Assembly: GCF_038502225.1 (NCBI RefSeq)
Contig: NW_027195257.1
Span: forward strand, 17,501-81,500
DNA: 64,000 nt
Direction of reading: 5' to 3'
DNA from: Cherax quadricarinatus
Lineage: Eukaryota > Arthropoda > Malacostraca > Decapoda > Parastacidae
Part shown: in pieces, positions 15,486 through 30,933 of the stretch
How positions within the stretch are numbered: the first letter of the stretch is position 1
Layout: every line of letters begins with the position of its first letter
Notes under the pieces: model-generated
The model's input: only the letters and a program-made list of their open reading frames with translations
Database searches by the model: none
What the model was told of the DNA's origin: nothing
Program-made: the position numbers and the translations under genes

Positions 15486-16457
15486 ATGATTACAAGCATT
15501 GATCCTGATACCAACCTCTTACTGAATGACTTAAATGAATCAAACAGTTACTGTAATTACTACACAGCAGAACAATCAAAGGCATTTCTCAGAGCCAACA
15601 AAAACATAATTGTCTTTAACTACAGTATCAGATCTTTAAGCAAGCATTATGATGACCTCCTAGCATTACTAAATTCCTTGCATGCCAATATGTCCATCAT
15701 TACACTAACTGAAACCTGGCTAAAGCCTGATACTACTGATGTCTATGCCATTCCTGGTTACACAGCCATACACAACTGTAGGCCAGACCAACAAGGGGGT
15801 GGCACAGCTATATACTACTCAGACCAACTAGAATGTATCACTAATACTTGCACAAGGGATGAACATGGGGAATGTATAATAGCTAAATTCAAATCCAAAT
15901 ACCTACAAAAACCTCTCACATTGATAAACATCTACAGAGTTCCACAGTCAAACATTAGCCAATTTAGTCAAAACCTAGGAAGTATGATAACTGATGCACG
16001 CATGAACAAAGATCACTTACTACTCTCAGGTGACTTCAATATAAATCTCCTGCAAGACCAGGACCCACACGTTACTGAATTCACAAACACAATGAGTAAC
16101 TGCATGTTGCTACCAACAGTAACAAAACCTACAAGAGTTACGGAGACTAGTGTTTCCCTACTTGACCACATCTGGACCAACACCATATCCCCTTTAAAAT
16201 CAGGCATAATTACAGATAATACCACAGACCACTACCCTACTTTCCTCATAACAACTCTTGGTAAAATACCCCAAGACACTACTAAAGTCACCTTCAGACT
16301 TCACAATGAGGCAGCCATTAATAACTTCACAACAGCAGTAACAAACATTGACTGGCACACTGAGCTAGAAATCTATACAGATATTGACGAATGTTTTAAT
16401 AATTTTCTAAAAAAGACCCAATACCTCTATAACAAGCACTGCCCTAAAAAAAACTAA
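15486..16457 (+). CDS. LINE-C apurinic-like endonuclease domain, 323 residues
   Basis: N-terminal part of a non-LTR retrotransposon ORF2: an exonuclease-endonuclease-phosphatase fold that nicks target DNA. Visible motifs are RSLSKHYDDLLALL near 49-62, the catalytic Glu in LTETWL (76), QGGGTAIYYSD, SGDFNINLL (Asp/Asn at 183-185), LLDHIWTN and TDHYPTF near 247-252. The frame stops in an A-rich run (CCTAAAAAAAACTAA) just before the RT frame. The likely cause is an indel in the A run, so the two frames were probably one protein. Confidence 0.85.
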   Translation: MITSIDPDTNLLLNDLNESNSYCNYYTAEQSKAFLRANKNIIVFNYSIRSLSKHYDDLLALLNSLHANMSIITLTETWLKPDTTDVYAIPGYTAIHNCRPDQQGGGTAIYYSDQLECITNTCTRDEHGECIIAKFKSKYLQKPLTLINIYRVPQSNISQFSQNLGSMITDARMNKDHLLLSGDFNINLLQDQDPHVTEFTNTMSNCMLLPTVTKPTRVTETSVSLLDHIWTNTISPLKSGIITDNTTDHYPTFLITTLGKIPQDTTKVTFRLHNEAAINNFTTAVTNIDWHTELEIYTDIDECFNNFLKKTQYLYNKHCPKKN

Positions 16458-16461
16458 ACAG

Positions 16462-18441
16462 ATGACAGCTAAGAGACTGAACAGTCCCTGGCTAACACCC
16501 AGCATTCTCAAATCCATAAATACAAAACACCGATATGAAAAACAGTACAGAATGGGTCACATAACCAGAGACCAAACAAAACGTTACTCGTCAATCCTAA
16601 CCAGCCTGATAAGAAGGGCAAAAAAATTGTATTATGAGAACAGATTATCCAACTTACGAGGTAATATAAAAAAGACCTGGAAAACCCTATCAGAAATTCT
16701 GGGAACAAAAAAGATATCACGAAATAGCGAAATAAAATTAGCAAAATCAGATGAACCCCAACTCCCACCAGCAGAAACAGCAAACAGACTCAATGATTTC
16801 TTCTCCACTATAGGACAAAACCTTGCCAATAAAATCCCAAGCTCAGATACCCCACCAAATGACTACCTCACTGGCAACTACCCGAACACACTGTTCCTAG
16901 CTCCGGCTAACCCATACGAAGTCTCCCTTATTATCAACGCACTAAAAAACAAGGCAGGAGATTTAAATACCTTACCACCCTTTATATACAAAAAAGTGTC
17001 ACAAGTGCTATCACCAATCATTGCAACACTCTTTAACAAATCCATTGAATCCTCCACCTTCCCTACAGTTCTCAAAATAGCAAGGGTCACCCCGATCCAT
17101 AAAGGAGGAGACCAAACAGAGTTGAATAACTATAGGCCAATATTCAATTTACACCCTCTCTTAAAAATCTTCGAAAAATTAATTCATAAACGAATCTACT
17201 CCTACCTCATCTCCCAAAACATACTCAACCCCTGCCAGTTTGGATTCAGGCCTAATAAAAATACTAATGATGCTATTATACACATGCTAGAACATATATA
17301 CACTGCAATAGAGAAAAAAGAAGTCCCACTGGGGATCTTCATTGACTTACGTAAAGCTTTTGATACAGTTGACCATGACTTGCTCCACGTAAAATTGTCA
17401 CACTATGGTATAAGAGGGCACTCCCTCAACTACCTCAAGTCATACCTCAGCAACAGAAGCCAATATGTGTACGCAAATGGGGCAAGCTCTTCCGCACAAC
17501 CAATTACAGTTGGTGTTCCACAGGGAAGTGTCCTTGGCCCTCTTCTCTTTCTCCTATACATAAATGACCTACCAAATGCTTCGCAATTACTCAAACCCAC
17601 ACTATTTGCAGATGACACTACATACGTCTTCTCTCACCCGAGCCCAGTCACGCTAGCCAATACTGTAAATACCGAATTACAGAAAATATCTACCTGGATG
17701 AGGACTAACAAACTTACACTAAACATTGACAAAACCTACTTCATTCAGTTTGGTAACAGAGCTACAGATGTCCCTCTTAACATAATGATAAACAGATCAC
17801 CTATCACAAAGCTAACAGAGGGAAAATTCTTAGGAATTCACCTTGATAATAGACTCAAATTTCATACACATATACAACAAATTTCTAAGAAAATTTCCAA
17901 GACTGTAGGCATACTATCGAAGATACGGTACTATGCTCCACAGTCAGCCCTCCTGGCCCTATATCACTCTCTTATTTACCCCTATCTCACCTATGGAATT
18001 TGTGCATGGGGCTCAACAACAATTAACCATCTCAGACCACTAATTACCCAACAAAAGGCTGCAGTTAGAATGACAACAAATTCTCACTACAGGCAGCACA
18101 CTCCACCAATATTCAAAATACTCAACCTACTCACCATACAAAACATCCATACTTATTATTGCACCTATTACATACATAGAACACTTAACTCTGATATTAA
18201 CCCTTCCCTCAAACATCTCCTTGCCAACCTCAACAGAACACATGACCATAACACAAGGCACAGATCACTCTTTGATGTTCCTCGTGTCCATCTCACGCTA
18301 TGCAAAAACTCAATGCACATAAAAGGCCCTAAAATCTGGAATTCATTACCTGTAAATATAAAAGAAACACTACCTGTTTATAAATTCAAGTCTCTTCTCA
18401 AAGATCACTTACTCACCCAAAACCAAATAAATACTGAATAA
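16462..18441 (+). CDS. LINE-C reverse transcriptase, 659 residues
   Basis: Main polymerase part of the same ORF2. RT motifs: RVTPIHKGGDQTELNNYRPI, GFRPNKNTNDAI, FIDLRKAFDTVDH (Asp near 295), VGVPQGSVLGPLLFLLYIND, and FADDTTYV (Asp384-Asp385). Then KTVGILSKIRYYAPQ, YLTYGICAWGS, and a C-terminal KGPKIWNSLP segment. The frame is uninterrupted, and only the upstream frameshift separates it from the endonuclease. It is the most complete LINE in the window. A CR1/L2-like clade is likely, but I cannot fix it. Confidence 0.88.
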   Translation: MTAKRLNSPWLTPSILKSINTKHRYEKQYRMGHITRDQTKRYSSILTSLIRRAKKLYYENRLSNLRGNIKKTWKTLSEILGTKKISRNSEIKLAKSDEPQLPPAETANRLNDFFSTIGQNLANKIPSSDTPPNDYLTGNYPNTLFLAPANPYEVSLIINALKNKAGDLNTLPPFIYKKVSQVLSPIIATLFNKSIESSTFPTVLKIARVTPIHKGGDQTELNNYRPIFNLHPLLKIFEKLIHKRIYSYLISQNILNPCQFGFRPNKNTNDAIIHMLEHIYTAIEKKEVPLGIFIDLRKAFDTVDHDLLHVKLSHYGIRGHSLNYLKSYLSNRSQYVYANGASSSAQPITVGVPQGSVLGPLLFLLYINDLPNASQLLKPTLFADDTTYVFSHPSPVTLANTVNTELQKISTWMRTNKLTLNIDKTYFIQFGNRATDVPLNIMINRSPITKLTEGKFLGIHLDNRLKFHTHIQQISKKISKTVGILSKIRYYAPQSALLALYHSLIYPYLTYGICAWGSTTINHLRPLITQQKAAVRMTTNSHYRQHTPPIFKILNLLTIQNIHTYYCTYYIHRTLNSDINPSLKHLLANLNRTHDHNTRHRSLFDVPRVHLTLCKNSMHIKGPKIWNSLPVNIKETLPVYKFKSLLKDHLLTQNQINTE

Positions 18442-18780
18442 CTGAACCTTATAAATTGTATATCTTAAATGTTTCTCACAATTATATCACATAAATGTTA
18501 AACCTAAAACCCAATCTAACAGAATACTCCATTCGACTGAATATACAGCAATGCATGCAACCATATGACGTCTTTGTAATACTCATTTGTGCTTTGTAGT
18601 TATCTGTTTACAATAATGTCTTATCACTGATTTCATCATTGCTTAGTTAATCTTAAGTTAATTAAGCCAGCCCGTAATGCTATGCATGTAAGTGGCTTTG
18701 GCATGCTGCTCTTACCTGTATTTTTTTGTACCTCTGTATGTATGCTCAAATTACTAAATAAATTAATAAATAAATAAATA
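18442..18780 (+). mobile_element. LINE-C 3' UTR with (TAAA)n tail
   Basis: About 300 bp of 3' UTR (GCATGTAAGTGGCTTTGGCATGC-type sequence) ending in CTAAATAAATTAATAAATAAATAAAT. The same 3' end recurs at 25683-27067 and, on the minus strand, at 48318-48489. Confidence 0.8.
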
Positions 18781-18782
18781 TT

Positions 18783-18925
18783 AGAGAAGAACGGGAGAAG
18801 TTGGAGAGGAGTTTAAGGTAACCAGTCCCTCAGCTTTAAGACAATGTGTTCAGTCCATCAGTCTTGATAAAAGTACAGCATATCTATGCAGAAGAGGCTT
18901 ATATATGGCAGACAGATGACGTTAA
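18783..18925. repeat. Penelope-type terminal repeat fragment
   Basis: Segments AACCAGTCCCTCAGC, GTGTTCAGTCCATCA-TCTTG and GTACAGCAT recur in the same order at 51765-51835, right behind a hammerhead-like core. This therefore looks like part of a Penelope-like pseudo-LTR without its ribozyme. Confidence 0.5.
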
Positions 18926-20555
18926 GCAGTGGTAGGTGGAGATAATCAATGGAAAATTCCTGTAATGGAAGTAGGTCATGTCTATAGTTTAGGCAATCTT
19001 TGAAGAATTCCCTGTATCTAGATCCCTAGACGTTGCTGTGTCTGTCCGTGTAGGAGCCCAACTCCATAATTTTTAAGTTTGCTTTTAACAGTAAATATTA
19101 AACCCAGACGCATTTGTATTATTAGAGTTCTCCAACTTTTCTGTTTGTATGATTTCATCCAGATGTAATACCGCATACAAAATAAAAGTGTTATGAGAAG
19201 TACAAGGGAACTGATCTTAAATTTTTACTAACGACCTATTACAAAGCCATGAACAGGCTAGATGCTAGAGGGGGGAACAATAAGTTGACCTAGTTGATGT
19301 CTATGCTAATAGATCTCGTATTTTGTAACAAACATCATCATGCTCACATGGTAAACTGACCTATGGAAAATTTATAAGGGGTTACCTGAATGAACTTCAA
19401 CATTACATTCGTTCAAGTAATCTCATTGGGAGGCGAGAACCATATATTGTGAGAAAACTTAGCCACCCCTGGTCACTGCAGGTGGCTCCTTCGACCTCAC
19501 AATCTTACCCATATCTATCTGAGACCAGTACGGCACTACAAATTAATTGTGGACTGTATAAATTTTATTGGTTTGACTGAAGGAAAAGGGGGGAGTAGGT
19601 TACACACATATATATCCATCAAAGGGAAAACCCTTGTATATAACACCACCACTTACCAGATTTTCTCTGGTTGTCACTTGATGTAGCTGGATCACCCACA
19701 ACCTATCATATTATAACATACCTAACTGGCCAGTATCAGTCTGCGATAAGTAGAAAGGGTACTTAACTGTAGGTGATTGATGCTCCTTATTTCCTCCATC
19801 CACCATCTCATTTCGATGTCCTGTTACACCGATACAGTTCTTATTCCAGCAGGACAAGATATCCATTGGTTTGTCCTGGTTTAGAAGTCGTGACTCTATA
19901 AAAACTCCACTATCCTCGGGACAGGAACCGTGAGATTAACATGTGCTCACTCACTCGGGGAATGGCGGCTCATATCACTTCAACCATTCCTTAATTTAGC
20001 GTTATTATCACTGATTACATTACAATTCACAAGACGATTTAACACCTCGTGAATTTTACACACGTTAGAGGTCGACACATTAAGATTTGCGACCGATGAA
20101 TGATGATTAAATTATGGGTATTTTCCCCTGAACACTCTCCGTGGCGTCGTGCCATTCCCCCCGGCGTCTACCATTATTCACTAATTTTACCACTTTATTA
20201 CAGTGGTCCAGTAAATCACGCCTATATTAATCCTTAGGATGCCATGGACTCCAATTTCCTGGTCCCATTTTCCCCAGCCTCTTAACTCCATTCAAAACAC
20301 TCCCGCCTCACGATGCCCCGTCTCGACCCCTCCTCTTCCCCAGCGCAGGCGCAGCTTCTCTGTTGGTTCTCATCTTCAAAATACACTTTAGAGCAACAGT
20401 AATGCATTAATCATGTATATTTACATTATAAAAAATATACAGTATAATTTTGGGAAATTATTCTCCACAGAAACCTTAAGAAAGCTTTATGAAAGAACAT
20501 TTCATCACATGATCTGTATTGGTTCTAAGTTTAATTTTAAGTAAGAAGTGAGCTC
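18926..20555. other. No recognisable gene
   Basis: About 1.6 kb of unique-looking sequence. No long frame, RT motif, tRNA or tandem array was recognised. It may hold old repeat remnants. Confidence 0.4.
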
Positions 20556-22600
20556 AGATTTTATTCCTCTTCAAGGAGGGCTTTTTGCTGAGGTGAAGAG
20601 GCTATTGGTCTGAAGAACTGGACTCTTCGGTCTTCTTCCCCCGACCGAACCTAATATTTCCCCAATCCTCCCCTTCCCTGTCCAATCCTCCCCATCCCTC
20701 CTTTCCCATTCCTCCTCCTCTTCCCATCCCTCCCATTTCCCTCTTCTGTTCTCCACATTTGGGGTCCTTCTCTCAGGCATTCTAGTTCCTAGGTTGGGGG
20801 AAAGGGTGTCCTGATCCATCCCATTCCGTTGAGATCCTTGGTGGCAGTGTAGTTTGCCGTGGAATCTGGATCATCTGGAGATGTCGATCCTTCTCCAGTC
20901 TACCAAGGGCAGGCTTTGGGTGTCTTTCAGGTGACAGGTGTATCTTTGGAGGCTGCCTGTTGGATTCCAGAAGATGGCTGCCGAAGGAGGTATGCTTTGT
21001 GGTGGGTATCCGATCACCCTCTCTTTTGTCCACTGAGGTGACACGGTAGATGTAAGGTTGTTATCCCATATTGCTGGTTTACTGGCATGAAGGGTAGAGT
21101 ATGGCACTGGTTAAGTGCCGCATTTGTGGTAATGGCTGCACTGAGGTCTTTTTGGGCATGGAGGGGGATTTACCGTCCTTTCATTCCTCCCAGGAGCTAG
21201 CCCTCCACGTTCCCCTTGTTTTTTTTTTTTAATTTTTCAGGAAAGCAAAAAGAAAAGAGAGACCTAACCATGAAGTCCTAAATCCATGAAACTGCTCCTT
21301 CTGGGCCCCTTTCTCCTGCAGCACTCTCTTACGATCCTGTCTTGTTACCGAACTATCCTTCGGACCTTTCTAATGCCCTTGTATCTTTTGTGGGTGACAT
21401 TTTATTGTATGCTCTTGATACCGAGGCTTGGCTTGACTCCTTTGGCACATCCGACCTGTACGTCTTTGACCATGCTTCCGGCTTCACCCTATGTGGTGCG
21501 ACGGTTTTCAAATCGGCCGCCCACCCGCCTCGAAACAGACCACCTCTTGTCCCGCATCTAAACGACCACGACATTTATCTGATGACACTGCTTCAAATGC
21601 CTCTCACTCTGCTCAGAAAAGACCAATGGGACACTCTCTCCCGTTACATACTACGCATCATAGTACACAATGGACTAAGTTTTTCACTCTGCAACTGACT
21701 TCTTCCACTGTCTCTTTCCGATCATAGTGTCAGCAAGGCGCTCCTATGCAATATTGGTCAAAATATTTCATGTCATGCTTTCAAGAGTGGTGCACGCATC
21801 GTCATGGTACAAAATGGTAGCCAAGCTCACAAACTTTCTCTCCTTACCACCATAGATGCTATTCCTGAAATAATTCAGAAACCCATTTCTCTCAGTTCTT
21901 GTAGTGGTACCTTCGTTCTGCCTCACACCATTGTTCAGTGTGATTTCTAGACATGTGGTGACGACATTCTGGAATAACTTGAGCTCCAAGACCTCCCAAT
22001 TCTCAAAGTGGACACATATGTACGACCTGCCCGCGGGCGGAGACACTACCACTGCAATGTAGCTCGCTTAATTTTTGACTTCTGTGCGCCTCTGCCCTCA
22101 GTTTACATTGCGGGACACCAGTTATAAATCCGAAAGTTGATCCCTACACCACAAGTGCAGAAATTGCTGGTGTTTTGGCCATCCAACGAAATATTGCAGG
22201 TCCATGGCAGAATGCCCATTCTGTGGTGCTGCCGACCATACCAATACATCTTGTAGTCTACCTCCTCTTGCCTTAATTGTAATGAAGCTCACCCGTCTTA
22301 TTCTTGTCGTTGCCAGGTTTATTTAAATGAACGAGAAATCGGTTGTCTCAAAGAGACATGGTGGTCTCTCATCTACGCCTCCAAGGGAGACTTCCCCGTA
22401 TTTCTTATTTTAGAGTTACTACTAGCCCTCCAACCTCTGGGGTCCCAACTCCCTCAGTCTCCTCTGTGGTCACACCTTCCACTAACGCGAGGGTTTGGAG
22501 TTTTGAGACTCTCTGACTGCGGGTTCAAACCCCACCCATGGTGTGATTTGTCTGCAGTCGTAGGGGCCTAATACTGGATGTTGTTCTCGACTTTGATTTG
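20556..22600 (+). pseudogene. LINE ORF1 (gag-like) with zinc knuckles, decayed
   Basis: A nucleic-acid-binding ORF1 of an I/Jockey-type LINE. Segments FVLPHTIVQCDF, LELQDLPILKVDTYV and NVARLIFDFC precede two perfect C-X2-C-X4-H-X4-C knuckles at 22156-22197 and 22213-22254. A third, shifted knuckle-like CLNCNEAHPSYSC lies near 22270. Stops and frameshifts interrupt the frame. An RNase H-bearing LINE (LINE-D) lies at 49.6 kb and could be the same family, but that link is inference. Confidence 0.6.
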
Positions 22601-22679
22601 GCATAAGAAAAGAAATACTTTGGGTTTCTTTCGATTTAATTTATGGCTTTTAGTTCCTCCCGCGATCCCCGACTCCTAC

Positions 22680-24150
22680 ATGATTCCTTTAGCTTTAGTT
22701 CGATGTTTACTATTTCTCTGACCAATGTCTCCCTACGCATTGCAGATATATTGGCCTCTTTTAGCCGCTCTGTTATTCTTTTCCGTCCCCTGTAAAGGGA
22801 GCGCCTGTCTTTTTTCTATTTTACATCTACTCCTCCTTTTTCTTAAAGGAATATGCCTTGAGCATACATCGAGTGCCACAGAGTTAATCTCTTCTAGGCA
22901 TAAGTTGGGGTCTGTGTTGCTTAGCCTATCTTTCCAGCTTATATAATTTAGGACTTGGTTTACTTGGTCCCACTTTATGTTCTTGTTATTGAAGTTGAAT
23001 TTGGTGAAGGCTTCCTCGTGACTGATCACATTTTGTCGGTCTGGGGCTCTGGGCATACATGTCTGAACCTCGATTATGCTGTGATCTGAGTATATTGTTT
23101 TTGATATGGTAACATTTCGTATCAGATCATCACTGTTAGTGAAGAGAAGGTCCAGTGTATATCCCAATCTAGTAGGCTCTATTATTTGGTGGTTTAATTA
23201 AGGTGAATTTTGTGCAGAGATTTAAAAGCTCGTGTGTGAGTTCTCATCTGAGCTGCCTGCTGGTGGTATCATTGTAACAGCATTATTTGCTATATTCTTC
23301 CATTTTAGGTGCCTTAAGCTGAAATTCCGCAGGAGAAAGATGTTGGAGGCAGGAGCTGGAAGATTTTCCAGACAGTGGTCAATTTTCAACAGCTGTTCCT
23401 GGAATTGTTGGGACGTTGCATACGGAGGCTTGTAAACTACCACAATGACTAGATTTTGGTTCTTGATCTTTACTGCTAAAACTTCAGCTACATGATTTGA
23501 GGCATTTATCAGTTCTGTGCAAATAAGTGACCCTGTGATATACAGGCCCCCCACCCCCACCCCATTTTGCCTGTTCACTCTGTCGCATCTGTATAGATTG
23601 TAACTTGGGATTCATATTTCACTGTCCAAGTGATCCTTTATGTGGGTCTCTGTGAAAGCCGCGAACATTGCATTTGCCTCTGCAAGCAGTCCACGAATGA
23701 AAGGTATTTTGTTGTTTGTTGCTGGCTTTAGATCCTGTATATTTGCAAAGAAAAATGTCATCGGATTGGTGGTATTGGTGGCACTGGGGACTACTTTTTT
23801 CCCGGCACTAATATCTGTATCTGTTGGTTTGGAGTGGAGGCCATCGACTGTGATTCCACTCTAGAAATTACTGGATTTGGTGTACGATTCCTGCCATTTC
23901 CTGCCAGTTTTTTTCCTTCCTGGCACTAAAAAACCCCTCTCTCTTGAGTGGCTGTGGCTACCCAGGTTTTCCCATAGTCTTGATGTTTTGTATCTTTTTG
24001 TCCCGTTTAGATGGTGTGCCTGGCAATATAAGTTATAGCACAGTCTTTCCTGTACTGAAGAGGGACGCATTTGAGGGTAAAGAAGCTTACAGGAGGGAGG
24101 TTGCATTTTCCTGTTGTCATATGGGCACGGCATTTTCTAGGGTGGTCAAA
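22680..24150 (-). pseudogene. LINE endonuclease remnant, minus strand
   Basis: Reading minus, pieces from about 23760 to 22740 give an endonuclease-type domain: FAAFTETHIKDHLDSEI, RCDRVNRQNGVGVGGLYI, VIVVVYKPPYATSQQFQEQLL, LPAPASNIFLL (decayed GDFN region), RLGYTLDLLFTNSDDLI and YSDHSIIEVQ. At least three frame breaks separate them. The upstream part (24133-23861) may be the end of its ORF1. No RT domain follows. Confidence 0.65.
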
Positions 24151-24154
24151 GTTG

Positions 24155-24735
24155 CACGTGGTGACTTGATGTGACTTTCAAGGGGAGTGGTGGTTTGATG
24201 TGACTTTCTAGTGGAGTGGTGACTTGATGTGTCTTTCAAGGGGAGTGGTGACTTGATGTGACTTTCAAGGAGAGTGGTGGTTTGATGTGGCTTGATGTGA
24301 CTTCCAAGGGAAGTAATGGCTTGATGTGACTTTCAAGGGGAGTGGTGGCTTGATGTGACTTTCAAGTTGAGTGGTGGTTTGATGTGACTTTCAAGGAGTG
24401 GTGACTTGATGTGACTTTCAAGGGGAGTGGTGACTTGATGTGACTTTCAAGGGGAGTGGTGACTTGATGTGACTTTCAAGGGGAGTGGTGACTTGATGTG
24501 ACTTTCAAGGGGAGTGGTGACTTGATGTGACTTTCAAGGGGAGTGGTGACTTGATGTGACTTTCTAGGGAGTGGTGACTTGATGTGTCCTTCAAGAGGAG
24601 TGGTGACTTGATGTGACTTACAAGAGGAGTGATGACTTGATGTGACTTACAAGAGGAGTGATGACTTGATGTGACTTTGAAGCTGAGTGTTGGATTGATG
24701 TGACTTTTAAGGGGAGTGGTGACTTGGTTCGAAGA
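24155..24735. repeat. 29-bp minisatellite (~20 copies)
   Basis: Tandem units GTGACTTGATGTGACTTTC followed by AAGGGGAGTG, period 29 bp, most regular at 24400-24560 and diverged at the edges. Minus-strand reading frames through it are repeat artefacts. Confidence 0.9.
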
Positions 24736-24989
24736 ATTTGGAGGCATCTTTCCACTCCTTGAACCTACCCTCATTACCTCCCTAATCCCATGGTACTGCA
24801 TAACCCCTGTGAGCTTAGCGCTTAACACGATAACAATTATAATTAAGCATTCAGATCCTCTGCACACTTTCTTTTCTTGAAAAGAAGTTACAGATGAGAG
24901 CTTTCTATTTACCACGCATCATGTTTTGGTCAAATATTTTAAAAATGTTTGTATTGTGAATAAAAAAAGGCAAAATTTATTATCATCCC

Positions 24990-25145
24990 CTTTAACTGGC
25001 TACCTGGAGTCTACCTAGAGGGTATTCCGGGGATCAACGCCCCCGCGGCCCGGTCTACGACCAGGCCCCCCGGTGGATCAGGGCCTGATCAACGAGCCTG
25101 TTACTGCAGGCCGCACGCAATCCAACGTACGAACCACAGCCCTGA
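24990..25145. repeat. GC-rich dispersed repeat
   Basis: Begins TGGCTACCTGGAGTCTACC and contains GGGGATCAACGCCCCCGC and GGTCTACGACCAGG. A shorter relative is at 35104-35160 (GTACCTGGAGTCTAGC, GGGTCAACG), so it is a dispersed family rather than a gene. Class unknown. Confidence 0.5.
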
Positions 25146-25204
25146 TAATCCGGCACCGTCTTTATAGTTAAAAATATTTCAAGATTAACACTTGCTGAAA
25201 GCAA

Positions 25205-25226
25205 ATGTATATATACATATACATAC

Positions 25227-25292
<66 letters not shown>

Positions 25293-25324
25293 ATATATAT
25301 ATATATATACATGTATATATATAT
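25205..25324. repeat. (AT)n microsatellite at left edge of the palindrome
   Basis: An imperfect AT array. A matching AT array (34662-34756) sits at the right edge of the palindromic element. Confidence 0.85.
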
Positions 25325-25375
25325 AAGTAATACTGAAGGCGGCTGAGCGACGCATGGGGCTGAGTGGCTCCTCCT

Positions 25376-27067
25376 CCATACAAAACATCCATACTTATTA
25401 CTGCACCTATTACATACATAGAACACTTAACTCTGATATTAACCCTCCCCTCAAACACCTCCTTGCCAACCTCAACAGAACACATGACCATAACACAAGG
25501 CACAGATCACTCTTTGATGTTCCTCGTGTCCATCTCACACTATGCAAAAACTCAATGCACATAAAAGGCCCTAAAATCTGGAATTCATTACCTGTAAATA
25601 TAAAAGAAACACTACCTGTTTATAAATTCAAGTCTCTTCTCAAAGATCACTTACTCACTCAAAACCAAATAAATACTGAATAACTGAACCTTATAAATTG
25701 AATATCCTATATGTTACTCACAATTATCTCACACAAATGTTAAACCTAGGACCCAATCTAACTTTGTTATTTTTTTAAATACACTACCTAACAGAATACT
25801 CCATTCTACTGAATGTACAGCAATGCATGCAACCATATGACCTGTCTTTGTAATACTCATTTGTGCTTTATAGTTATCTCTTTACAATAATGTTTTATCA
25901 CTGATTTAAGAACATAAGAACATAAGAACGAAGGAACACTGCAGAAGGCCTACTGGCCCATGCGAGGCAGGTCCAAGTCTCCTACCGGCTTAAGCCAATG
26001 CACCCAACCTAGTCAGGTCAGGTCACATTGACTGAAGGGAGGAACACGGCAACCGACCTGGTAGCACAAGCTATCAGGTCCAACTCACACCCACCCACAT
26101 CCATTCATGTATTTATCCAACCTATTTTTAAAGCTACACAACGTTCTGGCCTCTATCACTGTACTCGGGAGTTAGTTTGTTCCACTCATCCACAACTCTA
26201 TTACCAAACCAGTACTTTCCTATATCCTTCCTGAATCTGAATTTTTCCAACTTAAAACCATTGCTGCGAGTCCTGTCTAGGCTAGATATTTTCAGCACAC
26301 TATTTACATCCCCTTTATTTATTCCTGTCTTCCATTTATACACCTCAATCATATCCCCCCTAATTCTACGTCTTTCTAGAGAGTGCAGATTCAGGGCCCT
26401 TAGTCTATCCTCATAGGGAAGGTTTCTGATACATGGGATCAACTTTGTCATCCTCCTTTGTACATTTTCCAGAGAATTTATATCCATTCTGTAATACGGT
26501 GACCAAAACTGCGCAGCATAATCTAAATGAGGCCTAACCAAGGATGTATAGAGTTGAAGAACAACCTGAGGACTCCTATTATTTATGCTTCTTGATATGA
26601 AGCCAAGGATTCTATTAGCTTTATTGCGAACACTTATGCACTGTTGTCTTGGTTTCAGATTACTGCTAACCAGAACTCCTAAATCTTTTTCGCAATCCGT
26701 AATATTAAGATCTACATTATTTAGTTTATATGTGGCTTGGTTATTGTCCTGTCCAACATATAGAACTTTGCATTTGTCTATATTAAACTGCATCTGCCAC
26801 TTCTCCGACCACTGCATCAGTCTATTCAAATCTTCCTGGAGTGCTCCAATGTCCTCGTCAGAATGAATTCGACGGCCTATTTTGGTGTCATCGGCAAACT
26901 TGCCGATGTCGCTCTTTATGCCCTCATCTATGTCGTTTATGTAGATTGTCCGTAATGCTATGCATATAAGTGGCTTTGGCATGCTGCTCTTACCTGTATT
27001 TTTTGTACCTCTGTATGTATGCTCAAATTACTAAATAAATAAATAAATAAATAAGTAAATAAATAAA
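25376..27067 (+). mobile_element. LINE-C copy 2 (3' end), interrupted by LINE-B
   Basis: The C-terminal RT segment (25379-25683, about 95% like LINE-C copy 1 by eye) and 3' UTR run to 25915, then resume at 26946 and end in a TAAA tail at 27067. The piece sits between GGCTCCTCCT and GGTCTGCGG, which lie almost adjacent in the right end of the palindrome. It therefore inserted into the palindrome's left end. Confidence 0.8.
25910..26945 (-). mobile_element. LINE-B copy 2, nested in LINE-C
   Basis: A CR1-type LINE read on the minus strand, 5'-truncated at YINDIDEG just before the KFADDTKIG box and ending in the CATAAGAA octamer tail at 25910. The RT frame (about 26947-26134) is open to its C terminus. 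Its insertion removed or replaced about 35 bp of LINE-C 3' UTR. Confidence 0.85.
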
Positions 27068-30605
<3,538 letters not shown>

Positions 30606-30933
30606 TTACCATTTTATTCACAATTTTTCCTCTTTCGACACAAATTTTTCCCCTTCTTTTTATTGAATCTTAAACTGTAATGCACATTCCTCCCTACATT
30701 ACTAAAATTCTAATAAAATCCTCTCCATACCCATCTCCTTGTATCCACATAAATTAATATTATACTCACAACAAGTAATCATCTCACTACCCAACTACTG
30801 CGACATGTTTCTACACACTCCAATCTTTTCCAGTGTATCATAACTTTTCACTTCTATAATTTCTTTTATAATATTCACACATTACCTTTATTTTCAGTAA
30901 AATCCCAACATATTTCATTAAATTTTTTGGTGG

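Noticed and set aside
22475..22545. Possible tRNA gene (B box GGTTCAAACCCC at 22522-22533)
   Set aside because: No intact A box or cloverleaf; probably a decayed SINE head.
24155..24735. CRISPR-like regular repeats
   Set aside because: No unique spacers between units, eukaryotic context and no cas genes; an ordinary minisatellite.
24505..24915. 136-residue minus-strand frame with SHHS repeats
   Set aside because: Derived from the 29-bp satellite.
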